Positions 8,933 to 15,639 of a DNA stretch of 28,804 nt are shown here, piece by piece. The notes beneath the pieces are model-generated. The model did not search any database. It was given only the letters and a program-made list of their open reading frames with translations, and had not been told where the DNA came from. A program made the translations under genes and the position numbers. How positions within the stretch are numbered: the stretch's first letter is position 1; the number at the start of each line of letters is the position of its first letter. The DNA is from a virus, in IMG/VR virus record IMGVR_UViG_3300008266_000344, positions 1 through 28,804 of that record; one strand, given 5' to 3'.

Positions 8933-10825
8933 CTAGTATAGACCTGACAATGTTTCCATTGCCATCTCATCAAGGTTTACAATACCCTGCATAGCAACGT
9001 TTCTTCTTGTTGCCCACTTGTTATTTGCATGAGCCGTTCTGAAATTACTTTGTTGAATTAATTCTTTTGCTCTAATCTCACAGAACCATAGTGCCATGAC
9101 ACAGTCAGTTGGTCCTTTAGTATCAGCCTTCCAGGTAATTAACTGGTTAACCAAAGCCTTAACGTGTTCATTAGAGTTATCAGGAAGCTCAATAAGGTTA
9201 TCCCGATTGTACTTTCCATCACGCATACTACCAAACAAGGATGACATGGCAGCTACACCGAAGTTAACATCCCACTTGTTCTTGCTGGTAAAGTGCTCCC
9301 GTAGTGCCGTACCACGGCTGGCAAGCCACATTCGCAGCTGATCATCAAGCGAGAAGGCTTTCTGATAAGCGTTGATTTCAATGCGTAGCTCTTGGGGTTT
9401 GTATTCTTCTACCCATTCCTTGATTAAGCTATCAATTTTTTGTGGCGTAGATTCAGCCATATTGTGCACGTCAAGGACATACCGTTTGTTGGTCTCTCGG
9501 TTAACTGCATAGACAACCATGGCGGTTTTACCAGACATGGCAGGATCGAGTCCCATGATAACAAACCAAGAACCCTCTGGTTTAGGGTGACCAGGAGCAT
9601 TAAAGTTTAATCTGCCCACTTTACGCATACGGTTGATTGAACCATTAACAACGGGAAGGGGGAAGATAGCATCTTCTTCGACATCTTGCTGTTGATAAAC
9701 AAGTGCCCACGTGGAGGGGCTAACCTCGCTACGACGGTCAAACAGTCGCCTACCGTCCCACTTTACAAAGTGCCCGTTTTCATCGGGTGTAAGCAATTCT
9801 GGATCATCAAACTCGTCAGCCCCATCCAGCGGTCTATCAGACCTAGCCCAGAGTGTCTTCCACTTCTCAGGCTTATCGTCAAACTCAAGTACAGCTGGCA
9901 TGGCTAGGTAAGTGAAAGGTGACTTACCGCCAGTCCAGTGCTCTGGATTTCTAATTTCTTTATATAGATCTATGGAGGAAACTCTAGTCCCTGCAATCAG
10001 CAGCGTCCCAGTCGAACCCACACGGGTAACTACCATCTTCTGCAACCAGTTGAGCTGCTTCTCCCATTCGTGCGCGTTTGTCGTTGAGACAATATCGTCC
10101 ATGATAATTAGATCCGCACGAGTACCGTAGATCTGTTGTCCAATACCAAGAGCTTGAACCGTCGGGTCCTTCTCTCCTGATTCGCGTTCGAGATAAATTC
10201 TGTCTGCAGTCCATTGGTCTGCCGTCTCCTTGTAGCCCCCTGGGGGTCCATACACCTGTTGCATCTTAAGCCATGGCTCTTCAGTCATGCGCTGCTTCAG
10301 GGAGTATAAGAACTCTTTGGCGCGGGTCTGGGTCTGAGAAATGATAACAATGCGGATATTTGGGTTAAGCGCAATTTTGTACATGGCGTAGTTAACCGTC
10401 ATTGTGGTTGATTTGGCGTGTTCAGGTGGCACGTTAATCAGGAGCCTACGGCGGTTACCTGGCTCATAGGTCATGGAAGGGTGTTGCCACGTCGGGTCGT
10501 GACCCTCAAGAACGTCAATCCAGTTTTGCTGATGAGGGAATACCTCGGTGTTCAAGAACTCTCTGGAGAACGTGGCAAAATCTATATTATGTTTATTCTC
10601 GCCTAATGAGGCGGCAATGGCATCTGACCCAAAGTTAGAAGCTTCCTCGACCTGCGCCGCGAATTCCCCATCTAGGAGCCAAGTTCTTAGGCTGGTCTTC
10701 TTCTTCCCCACAGCAGCAAGGGCGGAATCCATATCGATGCCCTGCTTGAGAAATGAAATAAACTTTCTCTGATCTTCAATTTGCCGAAGTCTGGTATGGT
10801 GTTGATCTCCAGCTTTAGCAGCCAT
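8933..10825 (-). CDS. terL: Terminase large subunit, 630 aa
   Basis: This is the ATP-driven DNA-packaging motor with headful or site-specific nuclease activity. Visible motifs are an adenine/Walker A region at residues 128-140 (LLINVPPEHAKST, a PPEHAKST-type P loop), Walker B DLIIMDD at 238-244, a C-motif-like strand TLLIAGT at 274-280, and the RNase H-like nuclease core with D427 (IMGLDPAMSG) and E483 (LRIEINAYQKAF). An N-terminal extension (about residues 10-62) looks like a helix-turn-helix resembling small-terminase DNA-binding domains. No separate small-terminase gene is visible upstream. It is the first gene of the leftward operon, with its ATG at 10825 and only a weak AGG ribosome site. 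Confidence 0.95.
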   Translation of the reverse strand: MAAKAGDQHHTRLRQIEDQRKFISFLKQGIDMDSALAAVGKKKTSLRTWLLDGEFAAQVEEASNFGSDAIAASLGENKHNIDFATFSREFLNTEVFPHQQNWIDVLEGHDPTWQHPSMTYEPGNRRRLLINVPPEHAKSTTMTVNYAMYKIALNPNIRIVIISQTQTRAKEFLYSLKQRMTEEPWLKMQQVYGPPGGYKETADQWTADRIYLERESGEKDPTVQALGIGQQIYGTRADLIIMDDIVSTTNAHEWEKQLNWLQKMVVTRVGSTGTLLIAGTRVSSIDLYKEIRNPEHWTGGKSPFTYLAMPAVLEFDDKPEKWKTLWARSDRPLDGADEFDDPELLTPDENGHFVKWDGRRLFDRRSEVSPSTWALVYQQQDVEEDAIFPLPVVNGSINRMRKVGRLNFNAPGHPKPEGSWFVIMGLDPAMSGKTAMVVYAVNRETNKRYVLDVHNMAESTPQKIDSLIKEWVEEYKPQELRIEINAYQKAFSLDDQLRMWLASRGTALREHFTSKNKWDVNFGVAAMSSLFGSMRDGKYNRDNLIELPDNSNEHVKALVNQLITWKADTKGPTDCVMALWFCEIRAKELIQQSNFRTAHANNKWATRRNVAMQGIVNLDEMAMETLSGLY

Positions 10826-10860
10826 AATAAACCTAATTATTCTCTAGTTATAATATAATA

Positions 10861-10932
10861 CTATAAAGACTATAGCGAGACCTCGTAGAAGGTCTCGTAG
10901 TTAATAGGCAAGCCATAAGGCAGGCTTGCTTA
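10861..10932. repeat. Three consecutive inverted repeats near the terminase promoter region
   Basis: Seen directly: CTATA-5-TATAG at 10861-10875; CGAGACCT-6-AGGTCTCG at 10876-10897, an 8-bp perfect stem; and GCAAGCC-8-GGCTTGC at 10908-10929, which extends outward by a few A/T and G-T pairs. They lie 36-100 bases upstream of the terminase start. Possible roles are operators for a dyad-binding repressor, hairpins that stop rightward or leftward readthrough, or origin structure. No T run follows on either strand, so a simple intrinsic terminator is not favoured. Confidence 0.7.
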
Positions 10933-10960
10933 ATATTATAACCTCTACTAATACTAACCC

Positions 10961-11002
10961 TGTTACAGAAGACTTGTAACGCTCTGTTACCAAATTGTTA
11001 CC
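10961..11002. repeat. Iterated TGTTAC motifs (operator or iteron candidate)
   Basis: TGTTAC occurs at 10961, 10985 and 10996 on the plus strand, and the first copy is paired with an inverted TGTAAC at 10975-10980 (GTTACA-7-TGTAAC dyad). The two TGTTACC copies at 10985 and 10996 are 11 bases apart, about one helical turn. A looser relative, TTGTTATAA, follows at 11016. Regular phased short repeats in a control region suggest binding sites for a regulator or an initiator protein (inference). Confidence 0.55.
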
Positions 11003-11015
11003 TAAATCACATAGA

Positions 11016-11042
11016 TTGTTATAAACAAAACAAATAGATAAT
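11016..11042 (+). promoter_or_regulatory. Possible rightward promoter (weak)
   Basis: TTGTTA at 11016-11021 and GATAAT at 11037-11042 are spaced by 15 bases, somewhat short of the usual 16-18. The box is followed by ACTAGGGGCA, which recurs in nearly the same form next to the downstream promoter candidate at 11326-11353. There is no mapped start, and the assignment is by resemblance only. Confidence 0.3.
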
Positions 11043-11142
11043 ACTAGGGGCAAACAACTAACAATAAATTATATTAGACTCTACAGTATTACTTCCGCTG
11101 TCGCTTAATAACCGTGGGTCAAGTTGGTTCGTTCTTTTCTCG

Positions 11143-11186
11143 CTACATTTCGTTCAGAAGCATAGCTTCTTCACTACATTCCGCTC
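11143..11186. repeat. Short hairpin flanked by imperfect direct repeats
   Basis: CTACATTTCGTTC at 11143-11155 and CTACATTCCGCTC at 11174-11186 differ at two positions and lie 31 bases apart. Between them is a tight palindrome, AGAAGC-ATA-GCTTCT (11156-11170), with a 6-bp stem and 3-base loop. This arrangement is not explained by any gene. It could be a protein-binding site or part of an untranslated RNA. Confidence 0.5.
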
Positions 11187-11279
11187 GCGTTAGACCCCCC
11201 CTACGGGTGGTACAGACTACGGAATCTAGTACTAGATAACTATAGTTTAGTTTAATACAGGTCTGACTAAAGCCAGACT

Positions 11280-11300
11280 AGCTGACAGACAAGCTGACAG
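11280..11300. repeat. Paired AGCTGACAG direct repeats
   Basis: AGCTGACAG is repeated exactly at 11280-11288 and 11292-11300, a 12-base period. Immediately upstream is a small dyad, GTCTG-8-CAGAC, at 11261-11278, and GACTGT occurs twice just downstream (11312, 11328). The cluster sits just upstream of the best early promoter candidate, a location suited to an activator or repressor site (inference). Confidence 0.5.
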
Positions 11301-11325
11301 CCAAAGACCTCGACTGTTTGTGTAG

Positions 11326-11353
11326 TTGACTGTCTAATCTCATCAAATACTAG
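11326..11353 (+). promoter_or_regulatory. Candidate early promoter for the rightward operon
   Basis: TTGACT (11326-11331), a 16-base spacer and TACTAG (11348-11353) resemble a housekeeping sigma promoter with a good -35 and a weaker -10. The first early gene starts at 11414, about 50 bases downstream of the expected start site. The sequence following the -10, AGGGCA, matches that of the weaker candidate near 11042. Confidence 0.45.
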
Positions 11354-11362
11354 GGCACAGTT

Positions 11363-11401
11363 ATGTTTCAGAAAAGATGTAATTTTTATTTAGTCTTTTG
11401 A
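11363..11401 (+). other. Possible 12-aa leader peptide upstream of the first early gene
   Basis: ATG at 11363 opens MFQKRCNFYLVF and stops at TGA 11399-11401, right at the ribosome site of the first early gene. AGGG lies 7 bases upstream. The position would allow coupling or leader-type regulation, but the frame is so short that it may be chance; the presumed promoter -10 also lies very close. Confidence 0.2.
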
Positions 11402-11413
11402 AAGGAGACTATC

Positions 11414-11710
11414 GTGTTACAAACTATCAATGGTTTCGACCTTCTTCTAGTCCTTGTCATCATCGGTCTTGTCTTCAAGGCAATGCGCCTTAATGACGAA
11501 TGCAACTCATACGTGCGCCAGATCGTGGAAGTATCTCAGCAGAACGTCCTGCTCACACGAGAAATAGTTCAATGGGAAGCCAAGTATGAATACGACTTAG
11601 ATCTAGCAGAACCAGCCTTCACGCCTGCATTCCTACCAGATCCTTGTGACTTCTGCACAGACAGCAAACCACGAGAAATCTACCCAGCGTGTACCTGTAC
11701 ACCATTCTAG
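11414..11710 (+). CDS. Small membrane protein with C-terminal Cys cluster, 98 aa
   Basis: The start is GTG at 11414, preceded by a strong AAAGGAG ribosome site. Residues about 9-23 (DLLLVLVIIGLVFKA) form one hydrophobic segment, probably a membrane anchor with the bulk inside the cell. A helical, polar middle (NSYVRQIVEVSQQNVLLTREI) and a C-terminal Cys group (CDFC, then CTC near the end) follow, possibly metal-binding. It is the first gene of the early operon, so it is probably made immediately after infection. No family is recognised. A membrane-located early protein could affect the host envelope or superinfection (speculative). Confidence 0.8.
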   Translation: MLQTINGFDLLLVLVIIGLVFKAMRLNDECNSYVRQIVEVSQQNVLLTREIVQWEAKYEYDLDLAEPAFTPAFLPDPCDFCTDSKPREIYPACTCTPF

Positions 11711-11714
11711 TCTC

Positions 11715-11755
11715 TAGTGACGACCACCCCGCCCTGCGTGGTGTGGTCGTTGCTA
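11715..11755 (+). terminator. Intergenic stem-loop after the first early gene
   Basis: Bases 11715-11727 pair with 11743-11755 to give a stem of about 13 bp with two G-T pairs, whose core is ACGACCAC/GTGGTCGT. The loop region is GC-rich. No T run follows, so it may be an attenuator or mRNA-stabilising structure and not a full terminator. Confidence 0.5.
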
Positions 11756-11797
11756 TGGATTCAAATGGGTCCTCAGTCACAGAACAAGGAGTATACA

Positions 11798-12397
11798 ATG
11801 ACTGATTTACGTACGTACGGAGATGATGAGAAACTCTCAAGCATCCTCGATGTTATGAAGCAAGCGGGTCTATTTGACCGTGTTATCGCAGTCAAGTCGC
11901 TAGTAGATGACGATGACTTAGACACAGAAGACGAGGACTGGGTAGATGTACAGTCCAAGTATGGACACGACACCACGGACTATGTCTTTGGTGACCGCTC
12001 AGAAACCAGAGCAGGCACTATCTCAATCGAGACAGAGCCTGTATCAGGACACGACTGGGCATCTCCAGTTCAACACACAGGTCGCAAGATTTACGTTATC
12101 TCTGGCACAAAGGCTATGTGTGGACTCAAAGAAGCAGACTGCTTCGACCCTACCTGCCGTCACGTTCCAGTACTAGAGGAACAAGAGGAGGAACGCTATG
12201 AATTCAAGCAAGATTGGAACTCAATGGCAGACAGACCAACAGAGAACTTCTTTATGGGGTTGCCTGGTCTGCGCTACATAGAGAGTGACCAGCAATACTT
12301 CACTCGTCTCAACAGTGTATGCAGTGAGTGCAACCTATACACACCATCAAGATTAGAACTATGTCAGAACTGCGACAAAGTTTTAGTATCCAAATAA
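11798..12397 (+). CDS. Acidic zinc-ribbon protein, 199 aa
   Basis: The frame is open from 11717, but the ATG at 11798 is chosen because AAGGAG lies 6 bases upstream and the 11715-11755 hairpin falls in the otherwise extended region. The N-terminal half is very acidic (VDDDDLDTEDEDWVD). Two Cys groups are visible: CGLKEADCFDPTCRH mid-protein and a C-terminal CSEC-x10-CQNC zinc ribbon. No enzymatic motif is seen. An early nucleic-acid-binding or protein-interaction role is plausible, and the acidic segment could mimic DNA (speculation). No family is recognised. Confidence 0.8.
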   Translation: MTDLRTYGDDEKLSSILDVMKQAGLFDRVIAVKSLVDDDDLDTEDEDWVDVQSKYGHDTTDYVFGDRSETRAGTISIETEPVSGHDWASPVQHTGRKIYVISGTKAMCGLKEADCFDPTCRHVPVLEEQEEERYEFKQDWNSMADRPTENFFMGLPGLRYIESDQQYFTRLNSVCSECNLYTPSRLELCQNCDKVLVSK

Positions 12398-12402
12398 GAA
12401 TA

Positions 12403-12436
12403 GGCTTACGCCCCCACTTTGTGGGGGGCGTAAGCC
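12403..12436 (+). terminator. Very stable hairpin between early genes
   Basis: GGCTTACGCCCCCAC (12403-12417) pairs with GTGGGGGGCGTAAGCC (12421-12436) around a TTT loop, with one unpaired G. The stem is about 15 bp and GC-rich. It is followed by ACTCAACAG without a T run. It may partly stop transcription or protect the 3' end of the upstream message; the next gene's ribosome site lies just downstream. Confidence 0.6.
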
Positions 12437-12459
12437 ACTCAACAGAAAAAGGAGCAAGG

Positions 12460-12786
12460 ATGAACAACGAACTAACAGTGACAGGTAAGTTAAAGAACAT
12501 CAAGGAGTTCGACCAGTACGGCTTGATGATTGTGGGTCAGTTGACCCAAAAGGTTGGAAACGAACGAGCAAAGTTCACTATTCCAGTAGCCTGCTTCGAT
12601 GAAAGCGTAGCAAGCACACTGCGAGGACTGCGTGAGATGCAAGACGGACAAGGCTTTACACCAGTAGTGAATATCGTAGGTGAATTAGACACCAAGTTCG
12701 ATACTCGCCAAGGCGTTGAGTTAAGTGATCGTCGCGCACCACTCACCCGTGTACTTATCAAGTCCGTAGAACTAGCAGAAGTCTAG
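12460..12786 (+). CDS. SSB-like OB-fold protein (putative single-stranded DNA-binding), 108 aa
   Basis: The ATG at 12460 is chosen because GGAG lies just upstream; the frame is open further back but overlaps the previous gene and the hairpin. The pattern NELTVTGKLKNIKEFDQYG, then FTIPVACFDESVASTL, then VVNIVGELDTKF and a final VLIKSVELAEV strand reads like a single OB fold with the spacing of short SSB-like proteins. It lacks the Gly-rich acidic tail of classical bacterial SSB. It is flanked on both sides by strong hairpins and so may be expressed as its own transcript unit. SSB function is inferred from fold-like pattern and early-operon location. Confidence 0.6.
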   Translation: MNNELTVTGKLKNIKEFDQYGLMIVGQLTQKVGNERAKFTIPVACFDESVASTLRGLREMQDGQGFTPVVNIVGELDTKFDTRQGVELSDRRAPLTRVLIKSVELAEV

Positions 12787-12793
12787 TTCAACC

Positions 12794-12829
12794 GAGAGGG
12801 GACTGGGGCATTAGCCCTGGTCCTCTCTC
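12794..12829 (+). terminator. Terminator-like hairpin after the SSB-like gene
   Basis: GAGAGGGGACTGGGGC (12794-12809) pairs through all 16 positions, with a few G-T pairs, with GCCCTGGTCCTCTCTC (12814-12829) around an ATTA loop. A pyrimidine-rich TCTCTTTCT follows. This is the most terminator-like element inside the early operon. Confidence 0.65.
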
Positions 12830-12854
12830 TCTTTCTAAAGGAGTAGATTCCAAA

Positions 12855-13046
12855 GTGTTTACTAAGTTTGTAGACAACAATGCTACTACTAAGTGCAGTC
12901 ATATCTATAGCCCTGAATGTAGTAGCTGTGGAGAAGACAACACATACAGATGGATAGTTTGTTCAAGATATAAAACTGACTGTCCTGAATTTATCTGCAC
13001 ACAATGTGGAGAAATAGAAACAATAACCGAAAGGAACAACAAGTGA
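12855..13046 (+). CDS. Small zinc-ribbon protein, 63 aa
   Basis: Start GTG at 12855, with AAAGGAG about 11 bases upstream. Cys/His pattern: C14-H16 and CSSC near the N-terminus, then C-x(7)-C and CTQC near the C-terminus, enough for one or two zinc sites. The stop overlaps the next gene's GTG start (GTGA), so the pair is probably translationally coupled. No family is recognised. It is probably a small nucleic-acid- or protein-binding zinc finger (inference). Confidence 0.7.
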   Translation: MFTKFVDNNATTKCSHIYSPECSSCGEDNTYRWIVCSRYKTDCPEFICTQCGEIETITERNNK

Positions 13047-13594
13047 GTACAACAAAAGAGATAGATCTAGGCGCACTAACTAAAGAACATCTAAACATTG
13101 TTCAAGATGTATACAAGATCATGGCATTCCTATTAGATGCTAATGCTAAACACGACGAGCTTACAACAGAAACACTTGAGCTAATCGACCTTGCTACTAA
13201 TCATATCAAGGTACGTGATGGTGTACTAAAGTACTTTGCTGATGCACCATTTAATGTCCGTGTAGATATTATGAAATCATTTACAACTATTAGCCAAGCA
13301 ATGGTTGATAGTGAAGATGATAATGCAGAAGCAATTGGTTACACATCAATGATGTTAGCTGCGTTCTTGCTATGTCATGCAGGTATGTTGGCAGACTTTG
13401 ATGAAGACCGTGATGTTGATCATGAACTTCAGTTAGTTGACAATCTATTACGAGAAGCAGATACATTGGGCTGCACTGCCAGCCTACTAGGACTGTTAAA
13501 GATGGCACGTAATTATGACATCCCACCAGCAGTTTTCTATGCATCAATAGAAGCTAACTCATTCCATGTAACAACAGATCCGAATGCACTGTAA
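13043..13594 (+). CDS. Hypothetical helical protein, 183 aa (weak DUF4192-like resemblance)
   Basis: Start GTG at 13043, preceded by AAAGGAAC and overlapping the upstream stop; the frame is open from 13004 but that region codes for the upstream protein. The protein is predicted helical. The C-terminal half (AAFLLCHAGMLADF through LLREADTLGCTASLLGLLKMARNYDIPP) recalls the C-terminal helical repeat region of DUF4192 proteins found in Actinobacteria and their phages. The resemblance is from memory and weak, and the function is unknown. Confidence 0.7.
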   Translation: MSTTKEIDLGALTKEHLNIVQDVYKIMAFLLDANAKHDELTTETLELIDLATNHIKVRDGVLKYFADAPFNVRVDIMKSFTTISQAMVDSEDDNAEAIGYTSMMLAAFLLCHAGMLADFDEDRDVDHELQLVDNLLREADTLGCTASLLGLLKMARNYDIPPAVFYASIEANSFHVTTDPNAL

Positions 13595-13738
13595 ATGATT
13601 AAGGCTGAAGCTGTATGCAATAGGTGCAACACACCTGTTGAGTTTCAACATGTGACACCAGGTTACTTTGCTTGGTGTCCACATCACGATGAAGATCTAT
13701 TTAAATTCGAGTGCAAGTTGGAGGTATGGAATGATTAA
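13595..13738 (+). CDS. Small zinc-finger-like protein, 47 aa
   Basis: ATG at 13595 follows the upstream stop directly, and the frame ends at TAA 13736-13738. The 47 residues begin MIKAEAVCNRCNTPVEF and contain CNRC, then CPHH and a later single Cys, a compact zinc-knuckle pattern. The end overlaps the next gene's start by 8 bases, and that gene's GGAGG ribosome site lies inside this reading frame, supporting a coupled pair. The function is unknown. Confidence 0.6.
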   Translation: MIKAEAVCNRCNTPVEFQHVTPGYFAWCPHHDEDLFKFECKLEVWND

Positions 13739-14132
13739 GACAAGCAGCGGTACTGTGTACTACACACAGAAAGAAATGACTGACAAGATCAATGAAGTCA
13801 TGGAAGATGGCTACAAAATTACCAATGCTATCTATGAAAAAGCAAAAGAGATGGATTGGTGTAGCGAGTATGATGACTGGGCTTATGAAGTAAATAAAGA
13901 TCTTAAGTTCTTTGAAATACCAGTTATGCGTAGAGAATATGCAGTTACATATACATTGACACGCTATCAAGAAGTAGAAGTAACAGTGCAAGTAACTGCA
14001 CGTGATGAAGATGATGCAGAAGATCAAGCCGATGAAGCATACTGCTTAAGCGAATTGATTGAAAAAGCAGATGAAGATGAATGGATAACAAAGAACGAAG
14101 AGATTGAAAAAGTAGAAGCACAGGAGATTTAA
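13731..14132 (+). CDS. Hypothetical acidic protein, 133 aa
   Basis: The ATG at 13731 is chosen for a strong GGAGG 6 bases upstream. The N-terminal half is helical and charged (KEMTDKINEVMEDGYKITNAIYEKAKEMDW). The middle is an alternating beta-like stretch, REYAVTYTLTRYQEVEVTVQV, reminiscent of small phage proteins with a beta-alpha repeat. The C-terminus is strongly acidic. The stop shares the ATGA junction with the next gene. No family is recognised. Confidence 0.75.
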   Translation: MIKTSSGTVYYTQKEMTDKINEVMEDGYKITNAIYEKAKEMDWCSEYDDWAYEVNKDLKFFEIPVMRREYAVTYTLTRYQEVEVTVQVTARDEDDAEDQADEAYCLSELIEKADEDEWITKNEEIEKVEAQEI

Positions 14133-14449
14133 TGAACATCAAAGACGAGCCGTGGTTTAGCGACCCGTTTGGTTGGTACGAAAAAGAAAATTACCCAGAG
14201 ATTGTAGGCATACAATTAACTGACAAGATTGCCCTTGATTTTCTTCAAGGTTTATACCAAATCTATCAGTTACTTAAACGCAATCAACGTACAGAAGCAA
14301 TTAAAGATGCAGAAACACTAGCAGTACTACTACTAGCTAGTGCTTATGACTATGGACAAGAAGCCATGGATGAATTAGTTGAGCAAGAGTTTGCAGACAT
14401 TGACATTGATGCTGCATTCGCAGAGATGATAGAGGAACAGAATGACTAG
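14132..14449 (+). CDS. Hypothetical helical acidic protein, 105 aa
   Basis: The start shares the ATGA junction with the upstream gene. The central region is helical (LTDKIALDFLQGLYQIYQLLKR and AETLAVLLLASAYDYGQEAMDEL) and the C-terminus acidic. It overlaps the start of the DUF932 gene by 8 bases. No family or catalytic motif is recognised. A protein-protein interaction role is the most that can be suggested. Confidence 0.75.
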   Translation: MNIKDEPWFSDPFGWYEKENYPEIVGIQLTDKIALDFLQGLYQIYQLLKRNQRTEAIKDAETLAVLLLASAYDYGQEAMDELVEQEFADIDIDAAFAEMIEEQND

Positions 14450-15407
14450 ACGTAATCCATACACAGTAATCGGTACGCACTGTGAGTATGAAGTTAATAC
14501 AGCACATGACCTAATGGTACAAGCTGGACTTGACTGGAAAGTTACATTAGAAAATGTATTTATTAATGCAACAGATCCACTTGAAGTACCAGATAGGTAC
14601 GCAACAGTTAAGTGGACTAATGCAGGAGTTGAACCACTAGCAATAGTAGGTTCACGATACAAAGTATTACAGAATGATGAGATCTTCTCATGCCTTGACG
14701 ACATCGTTCAGAATAGTGATGCACGTTATGGTGCAGCAGGTGAACTCAAAGGTGGCAACGTAGTATGGGCAACCATTGAACTACCAGCTAACGTAACAGT
14801 TGGTGATGATCCACACAATGCATATGTAATTGCACGTACATCACACGATGGTAGTATGCCATTCCAAATGACACCAGTTGTCAATCGTCTAAGCTGCACT
14901 AATCAAATCAATGCAGCCATGATGAGTGGTAAAGCTAAAGGTATTTACTATCGTGTTAAGCATAGCCCTAACAGTAGCATCAACCCAGATGATATCAGAA
15001 AAGCATTTAAGATTATGAACGAAGACGTTCAGAAGTATGCAACAGTATCATCATACCTACGTTCAATTGAATTCAGTAACGAAGAGTTCAAGAACTTTAT
15101 CAAGCGAGTGTACCCACTACCTAGTAAGATTGAGTTCTCACCATATGAGATGCTTAGTGCAGGTGAACGTACATCTAAGACAAGAACAGAACGAAGCAGA
15201 GCTAGTGCATTAAATGTATGGCTAGGTGAGACAGACACGCAGCATAACATTAAGAACACTAAGTTCGGTGCGTTCCAAGCTATCGTAGAAGCTACTGATC
15301 ACTTCAGTAAAGACTACAGTAAGCAGGCTGGCAAGATGATTCTTGGCACAGACATAGCAGTTAAGTCACGTGCATTACAATTACTAGGAGTTAGCAATGG
15401 ATCTTGA
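14442..15407 (+). CDS. DUF932 (phage/plasmid-like, TIGR03299-type) protein, 321 aa
   Basis: The protein matches the DUF932 pattern: an N-terminal strand pair with VGSRYKVLQNDEIF (69-82), a beta-rich middle (VVWATIELPANV) and the family hallmark NRLSCTNQINAAM at 148-160, where most members have a VCxN or SCTN motif. A helical C-terminus with GTDIAVKSRALQLLGVSNG follows. Family members are common in actinophages and plasmids. Their function is not well established; a link to replication or recombination has been suggested by neighbourhood. Length agrees with the family. Start ATG at 14442 overlaps the preceding gene by 8 bases. Confidence 0.85.
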   Translation: MTRRNPYTVIGTHCEYEVNTAHDLMVQAGLDWKVTLENVFINATDPLEVPDRYATVKWTNAGVEPLAIVGSRYKVLQNDEIFSCLDDIVQNSDARYGAAGELKGGNVVWATIELPANVTVGDDPHNAYVIARTSHDGSMPFQMTPVVNRLSCTNQINAAMMSGKAKGIYYRVKHSPNSSINPDDIRKAFKIMNEDVQKYATVSSYLRSIEFSNEEFKNFIKRVYPLPSKIEFSPYEMLSAGERTSKTRTERSRASALNVWLGETDTQHNIKNTKFGAFQAIVEATDHFSKDYSKQAGKMILGTDIAVKSRALQLLGVSNGS

Positions 15408-15639
15408 TGATAATGTAATTGAAATTGTAGGATACAGAACAGAAGAACTAGAAGCAGATCACTTTGCTATCATGGGATACAAAGCTGAAGTGTTACTAAG
15501 TCCAGATACATTAGAGTATTTACAAAAGATTAATGAAGTTGTTATGGAAGGTGAAGCTATGTGGTTCAAAAGTTTAACTACATGTAAGTATGATCCATAC
15601 ACAGGGGATGTGTTTGATGTTTCAAGTGAATCAGAATGA
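15397..15639 (+). CDS. Hypothetical protein, 80 aa
   Basis: ATG at 15397, 11 bases inside the end of the DUF932 gene. Acidic; no family recognised. A repeated-like pair (VIEIVGYRTEELEADHF and FAIMGYKAEVLLSPD) suggests beta-alpha elements, and the C-terminus ends in acidic Ser/Glu residues. It overlaps the WhiB start by 23 bases, so the two are probably co-translated. Confidence 0.65.
   Translation: MDLDDNVIEIVGYRTEELEADHFAIMGYKAEVLLSPDTLEYLQKINEVVMEGEAMWFKSLTTCKYDPYTGDVFDVSSESE

Larger units (their letters stand above)
10826..11413. promoter_or_regulatory. Divergent non-coding control region between the packaging and early operons
   Basis: No gene of reasonable length is seen in these 588 bases. 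Leftward transcription of terminase and rightward transcription of the early operon must both start here. The stretch holds an AT-rich block (10840-10875), three consecutive inverted repeats (10861-10932), TGTTAC iterations (10961-11002), a short hairpin flanked by imperfect direct repeats (11143-11186), a run of seven C (11205-11211), paired AGCTGACAG repeats (11280-11300) and promoter-like boxes. It may also contain a replication origin (inference). I found no convincing DnaA boxes. Confidence 0.7.

Noticed and set aside
10826-11413. tRNA or DnaA-box origin in the control region
   Set aside because: No cloverleaf with a T-arm could be built around the GGTTCG at 11126, and no TTATCCACA-like boxes are present.
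11717-11797. 27-residue N-terminal extension of the acidic zinc-ribbon protein
   Set aside because: The extension overlaps the 11715-11755 hairpin and has no ribosome site, whereas the ATG at 11798 has AAGGAG at ideal spacing.
12328-12459. 44-residue N-terminal extension of the SSB-like protein
   Set aside because: It overlaps the upstream gene's zinc ribbon in another frame and the 12403-12436 hairpin; the ATG at 12460 has GGAG.
13701-14027. 108-residue minus-strand frame inside the early operon
   Set aside because: It opposes well-packed plus-strand genes with good ribosome sites and has an Ile/Phe/His/Cys composition unlike a real protein.
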